Assembly: GCF_002934605.1 (NCBI RefSeq)
Contig: NZ_PTJC01000006.1
Span: forward strand, 248,001 to 312,000
Direction: 5' to 3'
Source of the DNA: Neolewinella xylanilytica
GTDB lineage: Bacteria > Bacteroidota > Bacteroidia > Chitinophagales > Saprospiraceae
DNA length: 64,000 nt
Under the pieces are notes generated by a model. It had not been told where the DNA came from and searched no databases. It was given only the letters and a program-made list of their open reading frames with translations. The translations under genes were made by a program, and so were the position numbers. This document shows positions 26,260-38,845 of this stretch, in pieces. Every line of letters begins with the position of its first letter. The stretch's first letter is position 1.

Positions 26260-28797
26260 ATGAACCTGCGCTTTTTGCTCCCCGCCTTAGCCTTGCTCCC
26301 TTCCTTACTGTCGGCTACTCATAACCGCGCCGGCGAGATCATCGTACGCGCCACCGGCTGTGGAACGGCCTCCGATCCGCTTACGGCCTGCGCTACGGTT
26401 ATCACCTACACCGACGTCGCTCAGACGGAAGTGGACCGTGACAGCATGCTACTCAACTGGGGCGACGGAGCGCAGGAAATGATCCGGCGGACCAGCATCC
26501 GTCCTACCGCTACACCCGGAATCCAACGCAACGAATACCGCATGTGCCACCGGTACCCCTCCTTCGGCCGCTACGAGCTAAGCTTCCAGGACGTGAATCG
26601 CGTCCGGAACGTGCGAAATATCGGGGCTCCGTCGGTAAACATCCCGTTCAGCGTACTTACTTCCTTCGCCCTCGTCGATCCGACCCTCAACGGGTGTAAC
26701 AATTCACCCGAATTGACGCAGGACCCGGTCGACAATGGCTGCATCGGTTCCGTGTGGACGCATAATCCCGGGGCCTTCGACGTGGACGGAGACAGCCTGG
26801 CCTTCGAATTCACCACGCCGACCGTCGGACCCGGTATACCCATCCCCAGCTACGTTCTACCCGACCGGATCGACGGGGGCAACGGCAGTCTGCAAATCGA
26901 CCCCCGTACCGGACAGATTACCTGGGATACTCCCACGGTACCCGGCGAGTACACCCTGGCCTACCTCGTCAAGTCGTTCCGCAACGGCATTCCTTTGGAT
27001 ACCCTCCTCCGCGACATGCAGGTATTCATTGACGATTGCGCGAATGCCCCCCCAGTCATTGAATCGGTCCGGGAAGCGATCCACGTGGTAGCCGGTGAGG
27101 TAGTAGCCTTTGAAGTGGTTGCTACGGCGCCCGTTTCCGAGGATCAGCAGGTGAAGCTGACGGCCGGAGGCCGCCCCTTCCAGTTGGCCAACAACCCGGC
27201 TACTTTCCTATCCGAAGAAGTTGATGAGCAGCCCGACCGTATCCGGAAAACCTTCCGCTGGGCCACGACCACCGCCGACATCAGCAACCAGGCCTACTTC
27301 GTCGTGCTCCGGGCGGAGGATAACGGCCCTCCGGCACTGGCCACGCTGCGTACCGTATCCATCAATGTTGTGGCACCCCCGCCAACGAACCTGCCGACTG
27401 ATTACCAGCTGTTCCGCCCCGGTGTACAGTATCTATATGAAAATCCGGATTTTCGTTCGCGTACCTATGGATTCGACAGCCAGTTTTATGGCGTACGACT
27501 CGATAGCCTCGGCTGTGGTGATTTGTACGGCTCCCTGGAGGAAGTGCAGGTTGCGGATGGAATATGTGTCGTCAAGGTGCCTTCACCCTTCGGCTACCGC
27601 GTCTGCCAGACACCGGACAGCACGGTCATGCACTTTGGTCCGGGTTCTCAACTCGTCCTTTACCATTCCGCCGCGGTGGGCACCCGCTGGTTGGCCCGGG
27701 ACAGTGCCGGGACGGACCTCTACGCGGAGGTTCTGTCGGTAACACCGGCTACGGTGCTGGGCATGACCGATACCCTGAAGTCCATCGGCTTCTTTTCGGA
27801 AGACGGGGAGGTCGTCGGCCCCACGGTGACCATCGGGAAACGTACCGGACTGGTAGACGGTAGCCGTTTCTACCGAATCGGACAAGCAGGATCACCCCTC
27901 ACCCTGGCGGGAGTGAGCGAACCGGCCCTGGGTGTCCAACTACCTTCCGCCAGCAGCTACGGCCTGGCGCAGGTAGGAGACACCTTTCAGATCGCGGCCT
28001 CGAATCCGGGCTACCTGGGTGAACCTTTCGTTGGCCGGGGAGGCTTTGCCGCGAGTTTTGCCACCGTGGTCATATTGACGGTGGATTCCTCCCGGGCGGG
28101 AGAATACAGCTACGAAGTGACGGCCGATCTCTACCGGGTGGAGCAGGGCCTTACCGTACCCTTTGCGCTGGACACGGTCTTCACCTTTGCTCATTCACGG
28201 CTCCCCGCGGAGATGGTCCGGCAACCGGGCGCCCGCCGGGATAGCAATACCTCGGGATCGGAAACATCGGATGTGCTGAAGGGCTTTCGCGACAGCTGTG
28301 GGCTGTTCCGTCAACGACTGTCTACCTTCGCGCGTTTTCAGGGAAATGACGCTTGCGGCTTCGACGAGGCCGGCTTGGATGCAACGCCTGGACCCGTCTA
28401 CGTGGAGGATGTACCGTTTCACCTTGACTCGATCAACACCCAGTCTGGCCCCCAGGCGGTGACGTTGCAGTATCTGGGGTCGGATTCGCACCGCTGTGGC
28501 ACCTATTTAAGGCAAGCCGATATCTTGTTATCCGATAAGACCCCACTAGGTTTTGACGGGATACCCATCGAGATATATCCTAATCCCACCAGCGATCAAC
28601 TGACCGTTACGCTACCGACGTCGGTGGGGCCTTATGACCTGGCGCTATACCATATTTCCGGTCGACGCTTACAGACGGTGCGGGGGGTGCGTGATGGCCA
28701 CACGCTGTCGCTGGGAGATCTTCCCGCTGGTGGTTACTTGCTCGTGGTTAGTGATAAGGGACGCCCGGTGGCCCGCCGCCGGGTGATGGTGCGGTAA
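26260..28797 (+). CDS. Secreted protein with PKD-like N-terminus and T9SS type A-like sorting domain
   Basis: 845 residues from ATG 26260; the 17 residues upstream in frame precede the signal peptide. The mature protein starts near ATHNRAGEIIVRATG, an N-terminus seen in many large Bacteroidota surface proteins. The next ~370 residues are beta-rich with cadherin/PKD-like pieces (WNPGAFDVDGDSLAFEFTTP-like, then GQITWDTPTVPGEYTLAYLV). The middle (about 385-750) is not recognised. The last ~75 residues (IEIYPNPTSDQLTVTLP, then LPAGGYLLVVSDKG and a basic end) form the type A sorting signal. It is probably exported and surface-attached or released; no enzyme motif is seen. Confidence 0.82.
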   Translation: MNLRFLLPALALLPSLLSATHNRAGEIIVRATGCGTASDPLTACATVITYTDVAQTEVDRDSMLLNWGDGAQEMIRRTSIRPTATPGIQRNEYRMCHRYPSFGRYELSFQDVNRVRNVRNIGAPSVNIPFSVLTSFALVDPTLNGCNNSPELTQDPVDNGCIGSVWTHNPGAFDVDGDSLAFEFTTPTVGPGIPIPSYVLPDRIDGGNGSLQIDPRTGQITWDTPTVPGEYTLAYLVKSFRNGIPLDTLLRDMQVFIDDCANAPPVIESVREAIHVVAGEVVAFEVVATAPVSEDQQVKLTAGGRPFQLANNPATFLSEEVDEQPDRIRKTFRWATTTADISNQAYFVVLRAEDNGPPALATLRTVSINVVAPPPTNLPTDYQLFRPGVQYLYENPDFRSRTYGFDSQFYGVRLDSLGCGDLYGSLEEVQVADGICVVKVPSPFGYRVCQTPDSTVMHFGPGSQLVLYHSAAVGTRWLARDSAGTDLYAEVLSVTPATVLGMTDTLKSIGFFSEDGEVVGPTVTIGKRTGLVDGSRFYRIGQAGSPLTLAGVSEPALGVQLPSASSYGLAQVGDTFQIAASNPGYLGEPFVGRGGFAASFATVVILTVDSSRAGEYSYEVTADLYRVEQGLTVPFALDTVFTFAHSRLPAEMVRQPGARRDSNTSGSETSDVLKGFRDSCGLFRQRLSTFARFQGNDACGFDEAGLDATPGPVYVEDVPFHLDSINTQSGPQAVTLQYLGSDSHRCGTYLRQADILLSDKTPLGFDGIPIEIYPNPTSDQLTVTLPTSVGPYDLALYHISGRRLQTVRGVRDGHTLSLGDLPAGGYLLVVSDKGRPVARRRVMVR

Positions 28798-29641
28798 ATG
28801 GATCGGTATTGTTTTTGGGGTAGGTAAACCCTCCATCAGGGGTTAATATCGGTTTTGGTTACCCATACTTCCGACTTACACTCCGAAGTTGGTAGAGGGA
28901 CTGCAGCAGCCAATCGTATGTTGCCCTAAACTTCCTACGGCCCGCTTGCCGCCGGAATTTATGCGGAGCGGAGACCGTTGCCGACAGTTTGCTTACATGC
29001 ATCCAGCCGGTAGCCGTGATGGTGGTGAAGTCGACGGCCAGGTACCAGGCCTCGTCCCGGGCGAAGGGCGGCGACCGGCTGTAGGAGTTCGGCGAGCTGG
29101 GTCGATTCGTGCTTCTTCCCGGCCTCCGCGGGGGCAGATAGTCAGGCCCGGGATTGGAGCGGGCCCAGCAGCGCTTCCGGTAAACTACTTGCGAAACGGG
29201 CGGGATTAGCCTGAATATGCCGCAGCATGTCCGCCGTCTGCCGGGCGGTCCAGGGCTGCCGGTCGACGGTGAATCGGCAGGGGCGGGGCATGCTCCAGCT
29301 GCTCCACGGGCCCCTCGTTCGCGTAGGCTTTGCCACGTCCGAGGCGGCCGGAGTGATCCATCCGCTCGCGGGTGGCGAGCAACCGTTTTCTCCACCACCG
29401 GTACCGTACTTGCTGCGGTAGCTGCCGGGTTTGGCCTGGGGAACGGGGCGGCTATCCCATCCGAAATAATCGTTCCCTGGCATGGCGTAATTTGGGCCGT
29501 GTCCCGTCCGGGTGGAGAATATTCTTGAAGGCCGGTATGCCCGGCACCCGCGCTCCGGCGCCAAAATCAAAAAGCACGGCCGCACAAATTGACCCCCTCA
29601 CCGTTCACTAACCCTACCGCCTAACCGCTACATTTGACTTT
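28798..29641. other. 840-bp GC-rich stretch without recognised gene, possibly decayed coding DNA
   Basis: Two minus-strand open frames, 29142-29585 and 28859-29398, contain segments that look like protein (TADMLRHIQANPARFASSLP in the first; DEAWYLAVDFTTITATGWMH in the second), but each is surrounded by Pro/Arg/Ser-rich out-of-frame-like sequence. This is what a frameshifted remnant would look like. No family was recognised. At 29629-29636 lies the TACATTTG box of the next gene. Confidence 0.4.
29629..29636 (+). promoter_or_regulatory. Candidate -7 box (TACATTTG) close to the TreS start
   Basis: An exact TAnnTTTG match ending five bases before ATG 29642. If used, the transcript would be leaderless or nearly so. 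No TTG is seen at the usual -33 distance. Confidence 0.35.
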
Positions 29642-32914
<3,273 letters not shown>

Positions 32915-32926
<12 letters not shown>

Positions 32927-33649
32927 ACGTAAGTACACGCTGCGGAGCAAGGCCTGGCCCGCTCCGCAGCGGTACAGCGTATACAGTAGGGTGTACACCA
33001 ACTGGGTATAGGCAAAGCCGTTCCGCACGTACTTTCGGGGGGAGGTGGTTACCGCGTCCGGTAGCACCCGGAAGGTGCCCCGATGCCGACGTAATTTTCT
33101 GACTATATAATTATCCTCCAGTAGCTGCCAGTCGGCGGGGTATCCCCCTACGGCTTCGAAGTCGCGTCGCAGTACCCACAGGGCCTGGTCGCCGAAGCGA
33201 AAGGCATCGATATTGAAGTGGGTGCAGTAGCTGTAAAACTGTAGGAGCCGCGAAGATTGCTGGCCTTCGAATCGCAGGCGGAAGCAAGCCGGTGGGGCGT
33301 GGTTCCCGGCGGGAAAATGGCGGACGAAATTTTTGGGAAGCAGGGTATCGGCGTGCAGGAAGAGAAAACTGGCGCCCCTGGCGGCCGCGGCGCCGGCATT
33401 CATTTGGGTTGCCCTGCCTCTGGCGCTGTGTACGATGCGTGCGCCATGGTCACTGGCGATGCGGACGGTATCATCCGTACTGCCGCCGTCGACGATGATG
33501 AGCTCAAACGAAGGGTTCGGCCGCATCGCGCTCAGGCGGCGAAGGGTTCGACCGATGTACGGAGCCTCGTTCAGCGTTGGGATGATCACGGAGCACCAGG
33601 GTGTCTTCGTCGTCCCGGGTGGCATCGAAGGCTGCTTGGCGAGGCGCAT
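32915..33649 (-). CDS. Glycosyltransferase family 2, TIGR04283-type (arsenosugar-associated)
   Basis: 244 residues. GT2 fold: VIIPTLNEAPYIGRTLRRL, then ELIIVDGGSTDDTV, followed by the very typical GRATQMNAGAAAARGASFLF and LHADTLLP (the acceptor-site DxD replaced by HAD, as in this family). FRFGDQALWVLRRDFEAVGG and the C-terminal hydrophobic YVRNGFAYTQLVYTLL complete the match to TIGR04283 proteins, many of which sit beside arsenosugar-synthesis genes (not seen here). ATG 33649 or 33625 could be the start. The 3' end overlaps the convergent TreS gene by 12 bases, and the 5' end overlaps the upstream membrane-protein frame. Confidence 0.85.
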
Positions 33650-33833
33650 CCGCTGATTGGGGTTTCGCTTTTGTAGGAAAATAATGCACTACGGCCGCTC
33701 CGACGCCGATCAACAGCAACCACCAGTCGATGATGCCGGTATCGCTGCGGGTGAGTAGTACCTCGACGATCTTGGCACCCAGCAGCAATCCGAAGGCTCC
33801 GTAAATAACGATTTGTTTCAGATCCTGGGTCAC
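33504..33833 (-). CDS. Small two-helix membrane protein whose frame runs into the glycosyltransferase gene
   Basis: 109 residues as read. Two hydrophobic helices (IVIYGAFGLLLGAKIVEVLL and DWWLLLIGVGAAVVHYF) and a short basic tail (PTKAKP) form a plausible small inner-membrane protein of ~55 residues. The frame then runs for a further ~50 codons, 146 bases of them inside the glycosyltransferase gene in another frame. That tail (RDDEDTLVLRDHPNAERG) is likely non-functional, suggesting loss of an earlier stop. No family was recognised. Confidence 0.55.
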   Translation of the reverse strand: MTQDLKQIVIYGAFGLLLGAKIVEVLLTRSDTGIIDWWLLLIGVGAAVVHYFPTKAKPQSADAPRQAAFDATRDDEDTLVLRDHPNAERGSVHRSNPSPPERDAAEPFV

Positions 33834-33848
33834 GAACTATGGATTATA

Positions 33849-34889
33849 CTACTCAAAGCGAAAAATAGTAGTGGAGTTGAAGGTTTCCCCGACTTTCAAG
33901 ACGGTTGTCGGAAACGCGTCGTGATTCGGGGAATCGGGGAAGTGTTGGGTTTCGAGGCAGATGCCGCCGTAGCGGGGCGTTGGTGCGTCGCCCCGCATTT
34001 TATACTTGCCGGTGGGGAAATTCGTGGTGAAAACCTGCACCGCGGGCTCGGTGGTCCAGCACCGGAGTTGGTTACCGGAATGCGGGTCCATGACCAGGGC
34101 GACTTCCCGCAGGCTACCGTCGTAATGGCTGATGGCCAGGCTGTGATCGAACCCACCGGCGGCTTGTACCTGGGGGTGATCGGCGTCGATGTCCTCACCC
34201 ACCCGCTTCGGACTGCGGAAGTCGAAGGGGGTTTCCGTTACCGGTAGAATTTCTCCGGTCGGAATTTGCTCGTCATTCACCGGGATGAAGCGATCGGCGT
34301 CGACCTGCAAGATGTAATCCAGCACCGTTTCCGCCTCGCCTAGCTTGAAGTAGGTGTGGTTGGTCAGGTTCACCACGGTGTCCTGGTCGGTGGTCGCGGC
34401 ATAATCAATGCGCAGGGCATTGTCGTCCGACCAGGTGTAAGTCACGCGTACCCGAAGCTCGCCGGGGTAGCCCATGTCGCCGTCTTGGCTCACCAGACGG
34501 AGCGTTACGCCGGCCTCGGTGTCCCGCGAGAAAGGCTCGGCGTCCCATACCCGCGAATTAAATCCCTCCGTGCCACCGTGGAGTTGGTTTTTACCCTCGT
34601 TAGCGTCTACCTCATAGCGGGTACCGTTCAGGGTGAAGGCGGCCCCGCCGATGCGGTTGGCGTAGCGGCCGATAGTAGCCCCGTAGCCGGGATTGACGCC
34701 AAGGTAGCCTTCCAGGCTGTCGAAGCCGAGGGTCATCTCCTTACCATCGATCTTGACGGACTGTACGATGGCGCCGTAGGAGAGGATGGCGACGGTGTTG
34801 CCGGAGGCATTGGTTAGGGTGAAGCGGGTGACGGGGCCTTCGGGTGCCTGGCCCCAGGGGGTACTTGCGATAGTTGGGGGAATAGTCAC
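33849..34889 (-). CDS. galM: Aldose 1-epimerase (galactose mutarotase)
   Basis: 346 residues. Family motifs: IGRYANRIGGAAFTLNG, then KNQLHGGTEGFNSRVWDAE, VVNLTNHTYFKLG with the catalytic His, and CLETQHFPDSPNH carrying the catalytic Glu near the C-terminus. It interconverts alpha and beta anomers of aldoses such as galactose and glucose. There is no signal peptide, so it is cytoplasmic. It diverges from the SusC/SusD genes across a 650-bp region and may serve sugars taken up by them, although this is only a positional inference. A TACCTTAG box at 34912-34919 (minus strand) could be its promoter. Confidence 0.95.
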   Translation of the reverse strand: MTIPPTIASTPWGQAPEGPVTRFTLTNASGNTVAILSYGAIVQSVKIDGKEMTLGFDSLEGYLGVNPGYGATIGRYANRIGGAAFTLNGTRYEVDANEGKNQLHGGTEGFNSRVWDAEPFSRDTEAGVTLRLVSQDGDMGYPGELRVRVTYTWSDDNALRIDYAATTDQDTVVNLTNHTYFKLGEAETVLDYILQVDADRFIPVNDEQIPTGEILPVTETPFDFRSPKRVGEDIDADHPQVQAAGGFDHSLAISHYDGSLREVALVMDPHSGNQLRCWTTEPAVQVFTTNFPTGKYKMRGDAPTPRYGGICLETQHFPDSPNHDAFPTTVLKVGETFNSTTIFRFE

Positions 34890-35539
34890 GGGATACGGTA
34901 AATTTTAACCGCTAAGGTATGCGATAGGGAGATGGATCGCTTTCCACTTGCCCGCCGTTGGAAACCCCACCGCACCGTAGAACAAGGGGTACGGGATCGC
35001 TTCGCCGGTTCCCGTATGCCTGGGCTTGGCATTTTGCGGTCGCAGCCGTTTCGGATGAGGCGTCCAACGCGATCGCAAGGAAGGGTCGTTTAGTGGCCGC
35101 TGAAAACAGCGTCATACCCTTTATTTAGCCGGTCACATGCTTTTAGCCTTTCTTTCGCGTAGGGTATTTCCCGGTATTGTCGAACGGGGTTTCGGTGATG
35201 ATAAATAGAATTTTATTGGCAATCCTTGTTTGTTAGCGGGATATAGTGCAATTTGGGGGACGGTAGCGGAAGGATAGTCTGACCGGATCGTTACCGGAAT
35301 TTATAAAGTCAATTAAGCAAAAAATCTCCCGCCCCTTCGGTGCTGATCGGAAACTACTCGTGGTAGAAGCGGTGCGCTTTGCCCGGTATCATTCGTTGTT
35401 TATAGCAATCATTCGCCGGAATACCTCCTTGTCGGCGGCATGAATGCATCGTTTTACCTACGTATAACCTTCTCGGCCATTGCCGGAAGCCACGCGGAAC
35501 GCCATCACTTATCTAGTTAATAAACTCAATCACTTCTTC
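34890..35539 (+). other. 650-bp divergent leader between galM and susC
   Basis: This AT-richer stretch separates the epimerase (minus) from SusC (plus). Apart from the TACCTTAG box of galM, no protein, tRNA or clear riboswitch was recognised. A long leader upstream of a SusC gene often hosts promoter and anti-sigma/HTCS-type control, but no exact TAnnTTTG box was found before 35540. Confidence 0.45.
34912..34919 (-). promoter_or_regulatory. Candidate -7 box (TACCTTAG) for galM
   Basis: Minus-strand TACCTTAG, 22 bases before the start at 34889; it shares TACCTT with several other boxes in this window and differs from TAnnTTTG in the last two or three bases. Confidence 0.3.
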
Positions 35540-38500
35540 ATGACATGTTCAACCCCCAAACTGCCTGCGGTCGGCTACGGAAGCAGCGTCAGGTCCTTCG
35601 GGCTGGCGCTGGTTGCCCTACTGAGTTGCGGATGGTTAACCGCCCAGAGCATTCAGGGCACCATTTACGACGAAACCGGCCTCGGCCTGGTTGGCGCTAC
35701 GGTTTTAATTGAAGGTACCACCACGGGTACCGTTTCCGATTTCGACGGCAACTACTCCCTCAACGCGGGAGAAGGGGACGTCCTTATTTACAGTTTCACG
35801 GGCTACATTCCCCAGCGCATCACGGTGGGCAGTGAAAGCGTAATGAATATTACGTTGGAACCCAACGTAGCCATACTGGATCAAATCGTGGTTACCGGCT
35901 ACAGCCAGCAACGAAAAGGCGACATCACTGGCGCGGTTGCGGTACTGGACGTAGAAGACCTTACCGGTGTTGCGGCGTCCTCGGTCAATCAGCAGTTGGA
36001 AGGCCGGGCTACCGGTATTCAGACTTCCACCTCCGGCCAGGCCGGCGCGGGAACCAACATCCGGATCCGGGGTATATCCTCCTTTACGAACAACGACCCG
36101 CTGATCGTGGTGGATGGCGTTCCGCAGCTGAACAGCTTCCTGAACAACATCAACCCGCAGGATATCGCCAGCCTCCAGATTTTGAAGGATGCCTCCGCTT
36201 CCTCTATTTATGGTACCCGGGCATCTAACGGGGTAATCATCATCACCACCAAGCGGGGGGTTGCCGGCAAGCCGCGCATTACCTACGATGCTTACTTCGG
36301 CATCCAGGACCACGAGCGGGGCTTCAACGATTTCCTGATCCAGAATCCCGAAGATTACGCCAATATCTTCTTCGACCAGTACACCAGTCAGGGCCGTACG
36401 CCGCCTTCCAATCTTTACGGAACCGGCATGAATCCGGAACTGCCGACGTACATCTTCCCGCCGCGCAATGCGGACGGTTCGCAACCCACCATTAACGAGG
36501 AGAACTATTCCTTTCCCAACAACATCATTGCCCGGGCGAATACCGCGGGCACCGACTGGTGGGACGCAGTATTCGATCCCGCGCCCGTTACGGACCATAC
36601 CCTGGCCATTTCGGGAGGAACGGATGCCGGTACGTACCGCATTTCGGCCAACTACTTCAACCAGCAGGGTACGATGGTAGAAACCTACTTCAAGCGTTTC
36701 GCCGTACGGGCCAACTCGCAGTGGACGGTAGGTAAGATCACCATCGGGGAGACGCTGAACCTGTCGCGCGTGGAGAACGTGGGGGTTCCCGGCGGACTGC
36801 AGAACGAGCAGAGTGCGCTGATGCAGATCATCAAGCAGCAATCCATCATTCCCGTCTACGACATCGGTGGCAACTTCGCCAGTGGCAAAGCCAACTCGCT
36901 GTCTAACGGTACCAACCCCCTGGCCATGCTGGTGCGCAACCGCGACAACGTCGGGGAATACGACGCGGCAATCGGCAGCATGTTCGCTTCGATGGAAGTA
37001 ACGAACGGGCTCGTCCTCAAGACGAATTTTGGTATCAACTACAGCGTTGGCGGTGCCCCCAACTTCACTTTCCCCACCTTCGAGAACTCCGAGCCAAACG
37101 TCAACAACGGATTCTCCGAGAACCTGAACCGGGCTTTCAGTTGGGTATGGACGACCACGGCGAACTACCAGCGCACCTTCAACGACCGTCACGATCTGGG
37201 TATCCTGGTCGGTTACGAATCGCTCATGGAGCGGTACCGCCAGATCAGCGGAAGCTACGGACAGTACTTCCTCACCGACCCCAGCGTACGCTACCTGAGC
37301 CCGGGGCTCGCTAATCCCGACACCCGGCAGTCTTCCTCCAATGGCAACGAGCACAGCCTTTTGTCCACCTTTGCTAGTGTCAACTACACCTTTGATGGCA
37401 AGTACCTCGTCGGGGGAACGATCCGTCGGGACGGTTCCAGCCGCTTTGCCGAGGAGAACCGCTACGGCGTATTCCCGTCCATGAGCCTGGGCTGGCGTAT
37501 TTCCGCGGAGCCCTTTATGCAGGACATCAACTGGCTCTCCGACCTGAAGCTTCGTTTCGGCATCGGTACGGTAGGTAACGAGAACATCGGCAATTACCGC
37601 TATACCAACCAGTTCGGTGGCGGACTCGGCAGTACCTTCTACGCGATCGGCGGTGGAAACACCCTTCAGACCGGCTACACCGCAACCGCGCTTGGCGACC
37701 CCACGATCGGTTGGGAGGAAAAGCAGACGACCAACTTCGGCATCGACCTGTCGATCCTCGACGACAAGTTCAACATCGTACTGGACGTCTATCAGTCCAG
37801 CGTGAACGACCTGCTGTTCAACCCCGCTCTGCCGGTTACCGCCGGTACCGTGAATCCCCCCTTCGTAAACATCGGCCAGATGGACAACAACGGGTTCGAC
37901 CTGGCACTCAACTGGCGCCCGAACCTTGGCCAGGTGAAGTTTGACGTCGGCGTGAACGTCTCCCGGTACCGCAACGAGATCGTACGGATCGACGGAGACG
38001 CCGATGTATTTTCTCCCCGTGGCGCCCCCGGTATCCGCACCGCTCCCTCCGACTACATCGTCAACCAGGTGGGCAGCTCCGTAGGATCCTTCTTCGGCTA
38101 CCAACTCGATGGCATCTGGCAGAGCCAGCTCGAAATCGACACCTACAACGGACTGGATGATGACCCCACCACCACCTTTATGAACTACGCCGCGCCGGGC
38201 AGCTTCCGGTGGGCGGATGTGAATGGCTTCGACCCCGAAACCAACGAACTGACCGGACAACCCGATGGCATCATCAATGACGCCGACCTGACGGTCATTG
38301 GAAATCCGCACCCCGATTTCACGGCCGGTTTTAACCTCGGAGCTCGCTACGGCAGCTTTGACTTTACCGCCTTCTTCTTCGGAAGCTTCGGGAATGACAT
38401 CCTTAATACGACCAAGCAGTTCACTATTTTCCGGGAATTCAACACTAACGCCGACGTGCGTGTGCTGACCGATAGCTGGACGCCGCAGAATCCGAACGCA

Positions 38501-38824
38501 TCGCTGCCGGCACTCAACATCGATGACACCCAAAGTCGCGTTCTCTCCTCCTTCTACGTGGAAGATGGAAGTTATGTCCGGCTCAAGCAGCTGCAAATCG
38601 GCTACACCCTTCCCTCCACCATCGGTGGCAACGTCATCAGCAACCTGCGCTTCTACCTGCAGGGGCAAAACCTCTTCACGATCACCGACTACACGGGACT
38701 AGATCCGGCCCTGTCGAGCTTTGACGTGAGCGGAAACGATGCCGATGACCTGTACATGGGAATCGACTACGGCAACTATCCCACCTCCCGTATCATCATG
38801 ATCGGGGTAAATGCCGCATTCTAA
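35540..38824 (+). CDS. SusC/RagA family TonB-linked outer-membrane transporter
   Basis: 1094 residues from ATG 35540; the 20 residues before it in frame do not belong to the signal peptide. Order: signal peptide ending SCGWLTAQ, CarboxypepD_reg-like domain (QGTIYDETGLGLVGATVLIE, then SDFDGNYSL), TonB-box region and plug (VVTGYSQQRKGDITGAV, then NDPLIVVDGVPQ and ASSIYGTRASNGVI), and a long 22-strand barrel ending in an aliphatic/aromatic run (IIMIGVNAAF). It imports oligosaccharides or other nutrients with TonB energy. SusD follows 21 bases downstream. No glycoside hydrolase is in the pair's operon, so the ligand is unknown. Confidence 0.97.
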   Translation: MTCSTPKLPAVGYGSSVRSFGLALVALLSCGWLTAQSIQGTIYDETGLGLVGATVLIEGTTTGTVSDFDGNYSLNAGEGDVLIYSFTGYIPQRITVGSESVMNITLEPNVAILDQIVVTGYSQQRKGDITGAVAVLDVEDLTGVAASSVNQQLEGRATGIQTSTSGQAGAGTNIRIRGISSFTNNDPLIVVDGVPQLNSFLNNINPQDIASLQILKDASASSIYGTRASNGVIIITTKRGVAGKPRITYDAYFGIQDHERGFNDFLIQNPEDYANIFFDQYTSQGRTPPSNLYGTGMNPELPTYIFPPRNADGSQPTINEENYSFPNNIIARANTAGTDWWDAVFDPAPVTDHTLAISGGTDAGTYRISANYFNQQGTMVETYFKRFAVRANSQWTVGKITIGETLNLSRVENVGVPGGLQNEQSALMQIIKQQSIIPVYDIGGNFASGKANSLSNGTNPLAMLVRNRDNVGEYDAAIGSMFASMEVTNGLVLKTNFGINYSVGGAPNFTFPTFENSEPNVNNGFSENLNRAFSWVWTTTANYQRTFNDRHDLGILVGYESLMERYRQISGSYGQYFLTDPSVRYLSPGLANPDTRQSSSNGNEHSLLSTFASVNYTFDGKYLVGGTIRRDGSSRFAEENRYGVFPSMSLGWRISAEPFMQDINWLSDLKLRFGIGTVGNENIGNYRYTNQFGGGLGSTFYAIGGGNTLQTGYTATALGDPTIGWEEKQTTNFGIDLSILDDKFNIVLDVYQSSVNDLLFNPALPVTAGTVNPPFVNIGQMDNNGFDLALNWRPNLGQVKFDVGVNVSRYRNEIVRIDGDADVFSPRGAPGIRTAPSDYIVNQVGSSVGSFFGYQLDGIWQSQLEIDTYNGLDDDPTTTFMNYAAPGSFRWADVNGFDPETNELTGQPDGIINDADLTVIGNPHPDFTAGFNLGARYGSFDFTAFFFGSFGNDILNTTKQFTIFREFNTNADVRVLTDSWTPQNPNASLPALNIDDTQSRVLSSFYVEDGSYVRLKQLQIGYTLPSTIGGNVISNLRFYLQGQNLFTITDYTGLDPALSSFDVSGNDADDLYMGIDYGNYPTSRIIMIGVNAAF

Positions 38825-38845
38825 ACAAATTACACTTCGTACGTA

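Noticed and set aside
35705-38668. 987-residue minus-strand open frame
   Set aside because: It lies entirely antisense to susC, whose protein has all family features; the antisense frame is compositionally repetitive and has no signal or domain.
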